This document shows, piece by piece, positions 33,222-45,623 of a DNA stretch of 64,000 nt (positions are counted from its first letter, which is position 1; each line of letters opens with the position of its first letter). Under the pieces are notes generated by a model. The model was not told the origin of the DNA and did no database searches. It was given only the letters and a program-made list of their open reading frames with translations. Location of the stretch: the NCBI GenBank assembly GCA_016110215.1, contig JADWQD010000001.1, positions 868,001 through 932,000 on the forward strand, given 5' to 3'. The DNA comes from Capronia americana. Taxonomy: Eukaryota; Ascomycota; Eurotiomycetes; Chaetothyriales; Herpotrichiellaceae. The position numbers and the translations under genes were made by a program.

Positions 33222-33669
33222 AGTGGCACGGCTGTAATGGATTCTTATTCTACGCGCTGGTCATGCTCCAGCCTTCGGGAGTCGGCCACGACGAGAGATT
33301 CTTGGAGGAACGCTCACTACGGAGCGCCGACAAGCTGATAGACTGCACAATTAGCACGTTATTGAGTACCCCCGCAGTGGTTTCTCCGCCTAGACCTTCA
33401 AGTTGCGGGCTTCTTTCGTCTCTGATGTTTGTAAGCTCCTTGCGTCTTCGCTATGGCGGATGGATAGGGAACCGACAGCCCGCCATGCTGCTCCACTCGC
33501 TGTCGAGGCCGCGGAAAGGATGAGCTGGGAAGAGGTTTCCCAGCACCATAGGAATGGCTATCCCAGTCTAGCTGACCAATTTTGCCGTGAGCTGGCGACC
33601 CATCAACATACTGCATACTGCTATACTTCGCAACAGAAGATCTCGATGATGCAGACACACTGTACTTGA
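33222..33669 (+). pseudogene. Frameshifted relic, possibly of a fungal transcription factor C-terminus
   Basis: Two adjoining open stretches in different frames look like one decayed protein. The first (frame of 33263) reads FYALVMLQPSGVGHDERF, SLRSADKLIDCT and LRYGGWIGNRQPA. The second (frame of 33403) reads AVEAAERMSWEEVSQHH and SLADQFCRELATHQ. Both are helix-like and resemble the variable C-terminal part of fungal Zn2Cys6 regulators, but no DNA-binding cluster is visible upstream. An unrecognised intron instead of a frameshift is possible. Confidence 0.3.
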
Positions 33670-33999
33670 ACATGTCTCAGCGCATGATGGAAGTAATATG
33701 GCAGGATGTGGATCCGTCCGAGGAGTTGAGGTCGACCGACGGTTCAGAGGACGAGGAGATGAGACACGTGTTCTCCCAGGTGATTCATCACCATAGCCAG
33801 GCTAGCTTGCTTGTCTGTAATATACAGTGGTTGCAATGCTGTAAATAACTGGTCGTCCCGGTAGCTGCATGCGCGATCTCGGCAATCTTGCCCCGCGTTT
33901 TTGTGGCTTTGCTCCCTCGCACTCTCTTCCCACTCACTTTCACTGGCCTTCCCCTTACCTTCCACTTACCCGCGACCCTCGCTCGCCGTCCTCAGAACA

Positions 34000-34383
34000 A
34001 TGGCTTCTCGTTTTGCGCGAGACCGGGGTCACGCGTCCAAGGCCGCACCGTCACTATTCTCGGACACTTCGAAGCGGGTCGTGGGTATCCTCCCTTCTAC
34101 TTCTTTTCGAACCTGGAAGATGTCTCTTTAGAGTACAAAACTGGGCTTCTCCCCTCGGTACGAGACCTGTAGAGGCCTTTCTTCCGCAGCCCGGCTCCTT
34201 TTACTCGTGAAAAGCTTTCCTTCGAGGCCTTCACGCTCGATCACATTCGACGAACCATTCCCCTGCCCTCACCAGGATGGCTGGCTCACGAAGCAACCTA
34301 CGGCGGACGAGCTGAGGGCTCGAGCTGCGGCTCGAGACTACCAACGGGGCACACACGAAGAGAAGGACAGGCTCCGCAACTAA
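34000..34383 (+). CDS. Candidate small two-exon gene of unknown function
   Basis: The ATG at 34000 has a good context (AACAATGGC) after a long pyrimidine-rich leader typical of fungal promoters. Exon 1 (34000-34084) reads MASRFARDRGHASKAAPS. A phase-compatible intron 34085-34189 (GTATCC...CCGCAG) leads to exon 2 (34190-34383), which ends DEPFPCPHQDGWLTKQ, PTADELRARAAARDYQ and THEEKDRLRN before TAA. The total is 92 residues. The C-terminal half is strongly charged, helical and protein-like. I know no family for it. The splice sites are my choice; other pairs within the gap could also work. Confidence 0.35.
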
Positions 34384-35830
34384 GGAACATAGAACAGCAC
34401 AACTAAGAAGAATCAAATGCTACACTACATCGCTACGGCCTCTCCGGTCTCTCCACTCGCTGCTCCCCCTCTTTCCCCTTCGTTCCCGCCCGCTCCTCAT
34501 TCTCTCTTGCGGGAGGTGTTATTTGAGGATTCTAACCGGCTATCTAGTTGGAGATTCTTGGAAATGCAGGACTCTGCTGGTCAGCAGGGATTATCGCCTC
34601 CTGATGAGGAGCAAGCTCGAGAACACCGCTTCCGTCCCGAGGTAGAAGCAGCTGAAGGTCGTTCCAATAACTCGCCTCACACCATGGGTTTTGTGATCGT
34701 CCATAGCCCTTGATAAACCCGGGATGTAGCATGCTATCTCGGCATAAGAGACCATTTCAGATCACAACCTACCTAGAGCGCGACCAAAAGGATGAGTCTC
34801 TGTTTCCGCTTGGGGACGAATCTATCTAATAATAACCGGCGCGTGTTGTATCTTGGGAAATACTTGGTACAGGTCCTACTATGAGGATCGAAGAAGGGTC
34901 TAGTCGCTTCACCCAGTTGACCACCGCGCTTGAGGCTCTTCGAACGTGCAACGAGACCAACTTATATCTGAGTAAACCGGGAGACTCTCGCAGCCAGGAG
35001 AGACATGATTCTTTTTGTCGCCGAGATATTCGGGCAGCCAGGCGGGAGCAAGGACACAGCGCACCTGGTCAGGAGGAAAACATTACGAGCCAAATGAGAA
35101 CAGGACTCTGGCAGAAACCAAAGGCACTGCAATAGTAGTAACATCTCTAGGATCTGCAAACGCCAAAGGCACAAACAATACTCGGTACTGAACGAGAGGT
35201 AGGAATGGATTTCATCATTGGCAAAAAGGCTCGTCGCCGGCTCGGGACCGTGCTATCACTACTGTGGCATTTACTGGGTACACAACAATACTCCGTACCA
35301 TCACGAAAAATCGTCGAGAGAGATCAACAGAAGCAGGACATTGTAAGGAGTAGCAGATTCCTCGAGGCAAGGTTGAGCCACTGGACCAGGATCCATGGAT
35401 CGATGCCCAGACTGACGACTCTCATGCTTCATCTTCGAGGGTACGTGGAAACTCTCCTACGAACACGATATATATCTATCCACCAGAAATTGGTGAATCT
35501 GGGCTCGTCCAGGAGGAAGGCCGGGAAGTCTAAATCCCCCTCTGTGATTCTCCCCGTCCTAGACTCTGTACACCGCACGAGGTAACCCCGCTCTCTCCCA
35601 CAATAACCCCCCGGGACCTGGTCTGAGGGGCTTGGAGGGCCGGGGGCAGCCCATTTGTCATCGCCGAGGACACGACCGGAAAGATTCTCTGGTTAGCCTA
35701 TATACTAAAGACCTGCTCGATTCTAACGCACAAGAGTCCAGAGTAGTTTGCCCCCCTCTTCCAGCCCCCAAACCTCAAACACCCTTTATACTAAACTCCT
35801 CTCTCTTTCCTGTCCCTCCAGTAAAGGACC
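34384..35830. other. Intergenic region upstream of the third regulator
   Basis: These 1.45 kb contain short ORFs without recognisable character. The last 100 bases before 35831 are pyrimidine-rich (CCCCCTCTTCCAGCCCCC and CTCTCTTTCC), as expected for a fungal promoter next to a start codon. Confidence 0.4.
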
Positions 35831-38163
35831 ATGTCTTCCGCTACCCCATCAACCAAGCCGGTAAAAGTGCCAAAGCATCGGGCCTCGAGGGCGTGCGAGC
35901 GCTGTCGAGCTAGAAAAGTGAGATGCGACATTGTTCACAAGTTAGACCGGTGTACCAACTGTACGCTCGATGACTGTGATTGTGTCGAGGTAGTTCCCAG
36001 ACGTCGGAAGCGAGGCACTGGCCGTCACCCAAAGACCCAAACACAGCCTTCCTTTGCATACGCAACTCCAAGCGAAGAGCCATCAGGTACCAGTCCGACC
36101 AAGACCACCAACATCCCCAGAGCTTTGCCTCCAACGGCGGCTGCAGAACAGCCTGCTACGGACGTTTCAGAAACCGATGCCGAGTCGCTTCAGGAAATCA
36201 TCCAGCAAAACGATGGGCACCCTCTACCAGATTCAAACGAGGATCTTTTCCCAGATTTCACCACTGACTTGCTGAAGAATGGGCGTGGAACTGGTCCTGT
36301 TGCACCTGGTTTAGAACGAACGTCGGTGAAGGCCTCTCCAGATACGGGCGAGCAGTTGTTACCGCGAAACTGGCAGAAATCGCTTCCTCCGTTTGTCGCT
36401 CCGATCCGGTCGCAACGAACCTTTCGCTATCACGAGTTCCTGCGGACCCAAAGAGCTTTCGAAATACCTCCTCCGCGACTTCGAGACGCGTTGCTCATGA
36501 GATATTTCGAGTTCGTCCACCCACAGCTCCCTCTTGTGAATTTCCACCAGGTCCTTCAAGCCGTGGCGAGCAATGGCACCCAAGGCAAAGTCAGCCTTTT
36601 ACTATTTCAAGCGATCATGTTGGCCGGCTCGTCTGTTGTGGATGCACAATACATCTTTCAAGCTGGATATCCATGTCGTATGGCTATGAGGCGGGAATTT
36701 ACCGAAAGGTTGAGACTGTTGTACGATTTTGATTGTGAAACTGACCGACTAATCTTGATCCAATGCCTAATACTCGCGACAACCTGGCAGGACAAAGGCG
36801 ACGAAGTAAAGCATCTTCGGCATTGGATATCTATCGCTTATAACATCGCACTTTTGTTAGGGTTAAACAAGGATACATCGGCTCTATCTATGCCTATCAA
36901 GCAGAAACATCTACGGAAACGTATCTGGTGGTCTCTGTACATGCGAGACCGAACTCTCTCGCTGGGACTTCGACAAATGCCGGTCATTGCGGGTGAAAGG
37001 TGTGAGCTGCCCGACCTCGAGATGGAAGACTTTGATATACAACCAGCGACTTCAGAAGCCTGTGCTCTGCTTAAGGATTGCGGCTTGTTGCGCGACCTCG
37101 ATCAACAAAAACGACTGGCAGAGGTTTTTCTTGCCCAACTGAACCTCAGTCACCATCCGGCCGAGATTCTGAAGTCGAGATACACAGCGGTCGCGCCGAA
37201 GCTTGGAACTACGAGACTGATAGCCCTTGTGCTTGTCCCGAAATCCACGAATATCGATACATCTGATGTCCAGCATTGCTCCGAAAGACTCGATCAATGG
37301 CGCCGCGATCTGCCTGAGCACCTTCGATTTCAGACGCCACTCTCTCTCCAGTTCAACCCCGGCCAAGACGTCCTCATCTTTCACTGTGGTATCCTGAACC
37401 TATTCTATTACGCTTTGGTATGCGCTCTTCACCGTCCGTACCCTGCGCCGATCCTTCGAAACCTATCGGTTTCGGAGCTGTCCTCTCAACGCAAGGCACG
37501 ACACGCGGCCAATGCAGTATCTTCAATCTTGGAGGAGTTTCAGGTTCTAGATCTGATCGGTTTCCTTCCAACTCAAGGTGAGGGTTGTTCATTCCATTGC
37601 CAAGCCAGGCGGTCAAGATGAAAGATCCAAGAACAATTCTAACCTTTGTTGACGTAGGCATTACATTTATGCTGCAGGCAGCCGTCACACACCTGGGAGA
37701 CTCGACCTCCAAGATCCCCCACCTGCGGAGTCAAAGCCACAAGCACGTCGAAGCCTGCCTGGAGATCTTGAACACATTGAAGGATGTGCACTCCTACGCT
37801 CCATATGCGACAAACTTTCTGGCCTCGGCCGCGGCCAATCTCTACCGCCAGTCCCGAGCCATCGAGAGATCCAACGCCGTGGTCGAACCCTGCAACCCTC
37901 AACTCGAACCGGAGGACCACGACCAGGGATCATTCGCAGAGATTTCGCCTGCCTTGGGCGGCGCGCGTCTGGCGACAGACCACTGGGCAACATTGACCGG
38001 ACCTCGTGACGGCATTCAGACGATTCCAGACTTCAACTCGGCCGAAGAGTCGTTGGACGGTCTTGATTACCCGCATTGGGTCGATCCCTATATTGACTAC
38101 GAGTACATGAATCCTAATCCTGGCTGGGAATTCTTCGACGACATTACCGAGGCAACGATATAA
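35831..38163 (+). CDS. Zn2Cys6 transcription factor
   Basis: A nuclear regulator of 750 residues. Exons are 35831-37577 and 37658-38163. The 80-nt intron (GTGAGG...CGTAG) joins LPTQ to GITFMLQAAVTH. The binuclear cluster uses C22, C25, C32, C41, C44 and C51 in RACERCRARKVRC...CTNC. The basic linker VEVVPRRRKRGTGR follows. The regulatory domain begins at RDALLMRYFEFVHPQLPLVN and includes LRKRIWWSLYMRDRTLSLGL, which parallels the regulator at 18338 (RKRVWWSCYIRDR). The two are probably members of the same CTF1-like subclass. It stands at the left end of the Baeyer-Villiger/epoxide hydrolase block and is the nearest regulator to it. Regulation of that block is inferred from position only. Confidence 0.9.
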
Positions 38164-39259
38164 TATCTGTAGCTTATGACTTCTTATCACTCTGATTCCT
38201 GTCTTATCCAGCGGTATGGTTTCTTTTGCGAGTCCCATGTCTACACGATGCTACGTCATTATCAACATAGGTCTTTGATGCCGGGCTCTACCAACCCAAA
38301 GCTGGAGGCGGGCTGGGCTGAGGCCGGTCGCTCAACCGTCCATGCAGACTCCAACAGATAAATCATTGGCCGTGTCAGCGACCCAATGCAAGAGGTCCCA
38401 ACTCCATCTAGAACCAAAGCTTATCTCAGGAAAGATTTCAATGTGGACTTCTCCCTCGGATCTGGGAATATATGTTTAGCCGAGGTGTTGAGTTCGGCCA
38501 AGAGCTCGGCTCTACCACTCGTCGGCTTGCGATGATGGCCCCTCATTTCAACATCATCCCATGTGCGAGAGGGATATACTTTGGGGAAGTTTGCTAGTAC
38601 ACTAGTCCCACATCAAGAGCGCAAGGACGGCGATGGGCTTGGTCTGGCCAGAAAAGGCCGAGCCATACGATGGGCTTTGCAAGAATCCCCATGTTGAGAG
38701 ATCTGAAGATTCCACCATTGAGTGGTAGGACCTCTTCTAGCGCAAGATAGATCCGCCCAGCCTGATGCTACGGGCCCCGTCACCCAGCGTCAACCTGCAC
38801 ATCCCGGGCTCTCTTGTAACAGCGTCTTTCATATTGCTCAAGGCCTCTCAGCCAGATCCAGTTCATGCCACCACGGAGCAAGACCTGAAGTTGAACTTCA
38901 ACGCCGCTCGCAGCGTAGAACCATCATCCGTCCACGGTGTCTTTGGGTGAGGACTAATTGAAGCTCACCAGACTGATACTCGCTTAGAGTCGGTTCGCAG
39001 AAGATCTCGAAGATAGACCGACTTCACCAACGAGCCACCAAGACATGATGCGGCGGTGGGCCGGAATGACTAGTTTTGTCTAGAAAGGCTTGTATTGTCT
39101 GTCCAGATTGTCGATTCATCTGCTATCGACCCTTCACCGACTCCGGCCACTCACACTACTCAGTGCCAATTTCTGTTGACATATGTCACAGTAATCGCCT
39201 GAAGTGTCCACTCATCGCATGCTGTTCCATCTCCTGTCGATAACCAGCACTTCGTCGCC
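38164..39259. other. Convergent intergenic region
   Basis: These 1.1 kb lie between the 3' ends of the regulator and the sugar permease. Short ORFs only; I see no repeat, RNA gene or motif. Confidence 0.4.
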
Positions 39260-40914
39260 TCACACCTTGCCTTCCACATGCGACGTCTCGACCTCCTTCT
39301 CCTCTCCCACGCCATCGTCCGACGACCCTTTTTTCTCGATTCCCGCGCCCGTGCCTGGCGCATAGAGCTCGTCGGCATCGCCAAAGATCTTAGCGACCTC
39401 CTCGAGTGGGATGCCCAGCGTGTTCGGGAAGAAGAACCAAAGCCAGGCGGTGGCAATAAAGCCCGGGATGAAGAAGACCATGTAGAACTTGTAGCCGATG
39501 GTGCTGAAGGCGATGGGCGCCGCCTGCAGCCAGAGGATGTTGATGCCGCAGATGGTGGCCACGCCCACGACGACGCCCTTGGCGCGGATGTGGTTCGGGA
39601 AGATCTCGCCCAGCGAGCAAAATTGGACCCCGTCTATTATGTTCACCTTGCGTTAGTTGATTGATTTCATCATACAGTAATGTACATTTATCAGATCCTT
39701 CATGGTGAGCGGAGGTCAGACTTACCCAGGCCTAGCTGGTAGGAGCAGTTGAAGAGGTAGATGAAGGCAATGACGGCGCGGAGAGCCGTCTTGTTCGGGT
39801 TCTGCAGGGCCTCGGGCGACGTGTATTTTCCCACCAGGCCGCAGACAATGGCCAGACAACACGCGCACCCTCCGACGCCGAAGGCAAGGAGCTTGTTCCG
39901 CGCGTAGCGGTCGATGAGGAAGAACGACATGAAGCCCGTGCCGAGCGCGACCACGTTCCAGCCGACCTGGTACAGGAGCTGCTGGTTGGTGTCGAAGCCC
40001 AGAGACGCGTAGATGGTCGGGCCGTAGTTATTGACGACCAAGATGCCCGAGGTCTGGATCGACAAGGCCATGCCCATGGCGAAGAGGGTGCGTTTGCGAT
40101 AGCTCTTCTTCGCGACCATGGACCACCACGTGCTGACGTGGTGGCGGTCGAATTCGATCGACCGGCGGATCTGAATCGCCTCGATCCGCGCTTCTTCGGG
40201 CATGTGCAGCCGGTTCAGCACGCGTTCGGCCTCCTCGTAGCGGTCGTGCATCATGAGCCATCGCGGCGACTCGGGCACCCAATGGATCCCGGAGAGGAGA
40301 ATGATCACCCAGAGAGCTTGGAAGATCATCCCGCCGCGCCATGCCCAGTTGTTGTCCGCGGGAAGATGATAGAAGCCGTAGCCAAAGTACGTGGCGAGAT
40401 TGTAGCCCAGGAGAAAGCCAACGTTGTGGCAGTCGAGGAGAATGCCCCGGATCTTGGGTGGTGCCACCTCGTTCATCCAGATCGGGATGGCCGTGACGAT
40501 GGCCCATCCGCCCCAGCCAGCAATGAAGCGGAAGGCCAGGAACATGGCGATGCTCGTGCTGCCAGTCAAGCCTGCTGCCGCGAGGAGGTTGATGAGCGCA
40601 CACATGATGATGGCCACCTTGCGGCCAAAGCGGTCAGACACATATGATACCGTCCAGACTCCCAAGAAGCCGCCCGCCTGGTAGAGGGAGTTCATCAGGC
40701 CGGTGAGGGTATCGGCATTATCTCGAGTGTCGAGCTTGAAATAGGAGGTGAAGGACGGCTGCACCAGTGTGGTGGCTATGATGGACGCACTGTAACCATA
40801 CTCGATCGAGCCAAAGGCCATGAAGAGTATCATGAAGACATTGTACCATCGGAACTGGCGCTTGGTTGAGTGTTGTAGATCCAGTGGCCCTTGGGCATTG
40901 GTGATTTCGGCCAT
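39260..40914 (-). CDS. MFS sugar/polyol-type permease
   Basis: A 12-span proton symporter of the sugar porter family, 520 residues, in the plasma membrane. Exon 1 (40914-39726) starts MAEITNAQGPLD. A 92-nt intron (GTAAGT...AATAG) leads to exon 2 (39633-39260), joining YQLGL to DGVQFCSLGEIFPNHIRAKG. Family marks are SDRFGRK after span 2, PESPRWL after span 6, the paired GEIFPNHIRAKG after span 10, and the acidic, lysine-rich cytosolic tail. The lactose-permease-like subgroup (LAC12-related) is the best match for the GWGGWAIVTAIPIWMNE region. Such permeases are often clustered with catabolic genes and may carry glycosides or non-sugar substrates. Its neighbour is the aldehyde dehydrogenase on the same strand. 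Confidence 0.9.
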
Positions 40915-41985
40915 GGTCTGCAACGAATTGAACTTGTCGAGTTTGGGTGAAAAGAAAAAGGTTGTATCTTGATGTCTCAGCAAGACAGGCGATGACGGGC
41001 TTTGTGCAAACGTCCTGCCGACTGCTGGTTTTTATCAAGATTCACCCACATTGCAAAGTTGAGCATTGTGCGCATTCAAATTGTCGGTGCTGGCCGAGGA
41101 CGCTGGTTCCGGCCCGAGGAGACGAGCTCGGTAGAGAATGGGGTGGATCGAGTGTGGTGTGAGCGTGGTGTTAATCCAGTCCATCAACTCCTTTTCGACT
41201 TGGTCGCCCTCCTCCCCCGCATTTTCCCGGGATCCAGGTCCCCCTAATACGCTGGTTTAACTTAATTTTGCGGAGGTAAAGATGGGGTAGTAGTGAGCCT
41301 ACACATCCTCGCAAGTAAACTGTGATACTATCATGCCTCGCATCCCATCCGTAAACAACCTCGGGCAAGAAATGTATAGGGCCCCTTCTCACCAAGGTTC
41401 TACGGGCGCCATGGACCGGGTGGCTTTCAATTCTCTGGCCCCGTTCCTGGCCTTCATTGAGAAGGGCTTGATCCAAGCTTGGCACGCCTGGGCCATGCAG
41501 TATGTATGTGTCAGCGACGAAGAGATGACAATAATACATCGACAGTCACCTTAACCTGGTTCGCTGCTACGAAAGCAACATAGAAAGATGCAGGAATAGA
41601 GTCGTCAATGCCCGAATAGATGTGACTCCCAGAAGCCTTGTCATCTGCGAGTTGGTCTCGGGGCCCCTTAAGACTATACGCCTTTGGATGCTCTTTAGAT
41701 CCGGAGGGTATCACAGCATTGGGGTCTCATAAATAGGTCTATCAGGCTTATAACTGCTTAAGTGTAAGCCAGAAGGAGGCTGCGGTGCCTGTTTCGAGCT
41801 AAAACTTTCCATTGCTAGACTCGTTTGCGACCTCTGTCCCTCTTGTCGCTCCATGTGGCTCAAGATTGGAGTTGAATCCAAGCATCGGAGGTGACACATT
41901 GGCTGAATCGAACTCCGATCCATGGCACAAAATGGAGTGTCCACTGAGACTGAAAACTGTGATTTGACTGAAGATGGCCTGTCTA
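40915..41985. other. Intergenic region upstream of the sugar permease
   Basis: A 1.07-kb spacer between two minus-strand genes. No supported ORF. It holds the permease promoter and the 3' flank of the aldehyde dehydrogenase. Confidence 0.4.
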
Positions 41986-43770
41986 TCAGCTTGATTTGAG
42001 AAACAGACTCTGCACGTTACAGTACGACGCCAATCCGCCCCGTCCCCATTCGTAGCCCAAGCCGCTCTCCTTGTGGCCGCCGAAAGGTGCCAGCGGATTC
42101 CCTTCTTGATGAGTATTGATCCAAACGCTCCCGGCCTCCAGCTGACGCGCGATCCGAGTTGCTTGGTTGAGATCATCAGACCAAACCGAGGCGCCTAGGC
42201 CCATCTTCGTGTTGTTGGCACGTTGTACAACTTCTTCCTCGGAACTCCACGTCAACAGAGGCAAGATGGGACCAAACGGCTCCTCGACGACGATGCGCGA
42301 GTTCTCGGGTGGCCTGTCGATGATGGTGGGTTCGATGAAATACCCCGCTGAAGCCTTCTTCGTTTGTTGGCCATTGACACCGCCGCCGACGGCAACCGTC
42401 CATTTCGAGGTCTCAATGTCGGTGAAGAAGCCTTTGACCTTTTCGAACTGCATCTTGTTCTGCACAGGACCCAGGAAGACCTCTTCGTCCCCTTCGTTGC
42501 CTGCGCCACTCTTGATCGATTTGGTGAATTCAACAACATGCTTCCGGAACTGTTCATAGATTGCCTCATGAACATATATTCGCTTGATGGCAACACAAAC
42601 CTGGCCCGAGTTGAAGAAAGAAAGAGCCGCAACCTAGCAGTACATGAAAGGTAAGGTAAGGTCAGACAGATTTCTTTTGGTTCCGGGGGGTGATCGTCTA
42701 GAAGTTGGCATACCTTTTTGGCTACCGCCTCAACGTCCACGTTCTGACAAACTATCGCAGGATCTTTGCCCCCACTGAATGAAATATAACGTCAGCATAT
42801 ATCACTGTGATTACGCAGAGAGGAACGCAGGTTGGGAACATCTGAGTAGCACAGGGAAAGAGTTTTGCTTACAGCTCGAGGGTAACTCTTTTCAAAGTTT
42901 TGGCCGCGCTGGCCATCACAGCTTTGCCAGTGGCTGTAGAACCGGTGAAGCTGATCTTGTCGACTCCCGGATGTGCGGTAAGCCACGGGCCCAGCTTGTC
43001 GTCACCATTTAGAACTTGCACCACACCGGGTGGGAAGGAGGCCTGAGCAAGCTCCCCCAGCTTCAGATCGCAGTAGGGCGTGAAGGGCGAGGGTTTGATG
43101 ATGATGGTGTTTCCCGTCACCAAAGCTGGGCCGAGCTTTCCACAGGCCAGAAGGACCGGGAAATTCCAGGGGACGATACCGACAACGACCCCCAACGGGA
43201 CGTGCCGAACGATAATTGTTTGTTTCCCGCTGCCTCCCTCTTTGTCTTCGACCGCGACAGTCTCTTCGGGGAGTTCCAGGTTACTCAATTCTCGAAGCCA
43301 CTGGACTCCAGCCTTGATCTCGTCCCTAGCAAACTGGATCTACGGAGAATTCAGTTTCTGAGCAGGTATTTAACAGGTATTCAAAAGAACAAGAAGAAAC
43401 AGAACAGGCAGTCCCAAGGGAGCTTGTGTTATGGAGTCACTGGCAGAGAGACAAAACTCACCGGTTTTCCCTGCTCTTGGTTGAGTAGCCCAGCAAAACC
43501 CTCTAGATATGACTCGACAGCGTCTGCGAACCGGTGGATGGCGTCTCGTCGCTCTGCATATGTCTGCTTCGACCAGCTCTTAAATGCTGATCTCGCCGCC
43601 GCAACTGCATCGTCAACGTCTTGGATAGTCGCGACCGGAACTTCCGGATTGGGCTTTTCTGTGGCAGGGTTGATGCCTCGTTGTGTGATCTTGGTGGTCT
43701 TGAGCTGCCCGCCGATCGAGTTATAGAACTTATCCTTGAATTCCAAGTTGGGGATGCCCTGGGATCCCAT
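41986..43770 (-). CDS. NAD(P)-dependent aldehyde dehydrogenase
   Basis: An ALDH-superfamily enzyme of 494 residues oxidising an aldehyde to a carboxylic acid. Exons are 43770-43462, 43339-42873, 42774-42714 and 42633-41986. The ATG chosen gives MGSQGIPNLEF. Visible blocks are VGIVPWNFPVLL, FTGSTATGKAVM (cofactor), VTLELGGKDPAIV with the general-base glutamate, and FFNSGQVCVAIKR with the nucleophilic cysteine. The C-terminal oligomerisation part contains NPLAPFGGHKESGLGYEWG. The glutamate block is split by an intron between GAG CT and T GGG. It could oxidise an aldehyde or hydroxy-aldehyde formed after lactone opening, or any general aldehyde. The tail FLKSS is not a targeting signal, so it is probably cytosolic. 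Confidence 0.95.
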
Positions 43771-45623
43771 GATGGACCGTTGGATAAAGATGACAGATAT
43801 CAAAAAGTGACACTTTCTTGCGTCGTTTGACAGATGAGCTTTAGTCAAAGAGTCGAGGTTTCTTTTGGCGTCGGCTTCGGCTGCAAAGAAGTAAAAAACG
43901 TTCCTCAAATTAGCTCGAGTGTACAAATGCTAGCTGAAGGACGTCAATCGATTAGGGACACGGCTCTCAGCTTACAGGTACATGGGTATAGGTGATTATC
44001 AAAAATGAAAGCTCTCAGTAGTCGATGGTGTGATCCCTCGGTGATGCTCCTGATGTCTATTTGGGTTGAAATTGTAGGAACACTGCAGACGAACCGTGAT
44101 AGAGGCCGAGGCTCTAGCACAGCGTAAGGTTACTCTACCTTGGCTTTAACAGCTATTGTCCTATGAAGACCCACTTCGAAGGTCTTAGATTGTGCTCTCC
44201 AGGTTCCTTCCGACTTTGGAACCGCGGTTCGACTTGTGTGAGGTCATTTGGGCATTGACGGAGTATGAATCTTATACGATGAAGTATCTGTGCCACGCAT
44301 GCACAATTACAATCGCGAACTTCGGAACATCGCAACTGGAGGATTCCATACGTGTATCCATTATCCTTGCAAGTCCGATCAATCCCATGCTCATCTCGGG
44401 CACCAACCGTGTTAAGCCTAAGTTGTGATTGTATCGATCAATGTGTGGCGTATCAGAAATCTTACACGAAAGATGTCGTCAGAAGAACGACAAAATATGT
44501 CTTAAGTAATGTGGTCGGCATACCGGTAGACCAGTTTTTTGGCAGATACCTTTCCATTGTAAAGGTGTTGCACGCCTTTTTCAACTCCGAAAAGTCCACC
44601 GGGCTGGACCTCACAGTGATGAGGATGGAATCTGTCGTCGTGAAGAAGGAATGCTTGTCGTCATACCATTCTACCACCTCGATTGTCCCACCGCATGATG
44701 GAATTCATAACCCGAAGCCCGGCCTTCATCTTTAGAAATGGCCCTGTCAAGGAAGATGACGATGTGGCCATCAGTCAAATTGAAGACCGCGAAAGGGTTG
44801 AGAACCTTCACGAGCAAGAGGCCGAAGGGAATCGCAACGTTGAAGCCCCAGTAGATCACTCCTCCGTGTCTTGCGCTCTGACCTCATCACGCTGACAGGG
44901 GGGTGGCGGTTGACTGCGACTTGGGCCATGAATCTGTTGCAGGGTATAGGAAAAGCTACATCGATTGCCATGATGAATGGAGTGACAATATTTAAAAAAT
45001 CACATTCTGAGATCGAATTGTTCTGGCCGTCATTCACGAAAGAGGGTCAGGCATGTACCTCATGGTATCAAACGGGAAGCAGCCTAGTTCATACATGCCA
45101 GCATTGGACAATCTGTACTAAGAGTGCTTTTTGATATATCAGAACGGAACCATGTTTCGCACTGTCCGAAGGCCTCTCTGAGGTATGGCCCCTGGTTGTC
45201 AGAAAGGAGGGCGAAATAGGGAGCACAGCCTGACACGTGATGAGTGGGGGCCCCCTGGCCTGTTCGTCTTTGTGGGTTGTGATGGTGCTCATATGTAAAC
45301 TCCAGGAGTTGGTTAGAAAGGCTCCCGTGAGGTTATACTTGCGTCGGTTTCCAGCTCTAATATACTCAGTACTGTAGGATTGAGCAGGAGGCTCGAGGGC
45401 AGCACCAGGACGAGTCACCCGCGATTTCGGAGTCGGCGGAACGTTTTTCCTATTGCCGAGTTGTTCACCCGAGGCTGGAGGGGATAGGCTGTAAGTGACT
45501 TGAGGACTATACTCTGACGTCGTGCCTCTGGCCTCCATTTAACACCTTCTTCTCTCGATGATGGCCTCAAACGAATCTGCTCAGTTCTGTCACGACTGGT
45601 AGTGTCCGACAACATCAGACAAG
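43771..45623. other. Long divergent intergenic region
   Basis: These 1.85 kb lie between the ALDH and the first zinc dehydrogenase, which are divergent. A minus-strand open stretch near 44470-44860 has some hydrophobic protein-like character (YWGFNVAIPFGLLLVKV), but it has no consistent frame or known domain. I do not call a gene. Confidence 0.4.

Noticed and set aside
44460..44860. Hydrophobic minus-strand ORFs in the ALDH/zinc dehydrogenase spacer
   Set aside because: Frames do not join through credible splice sites, and no domain or motif is recognisable.
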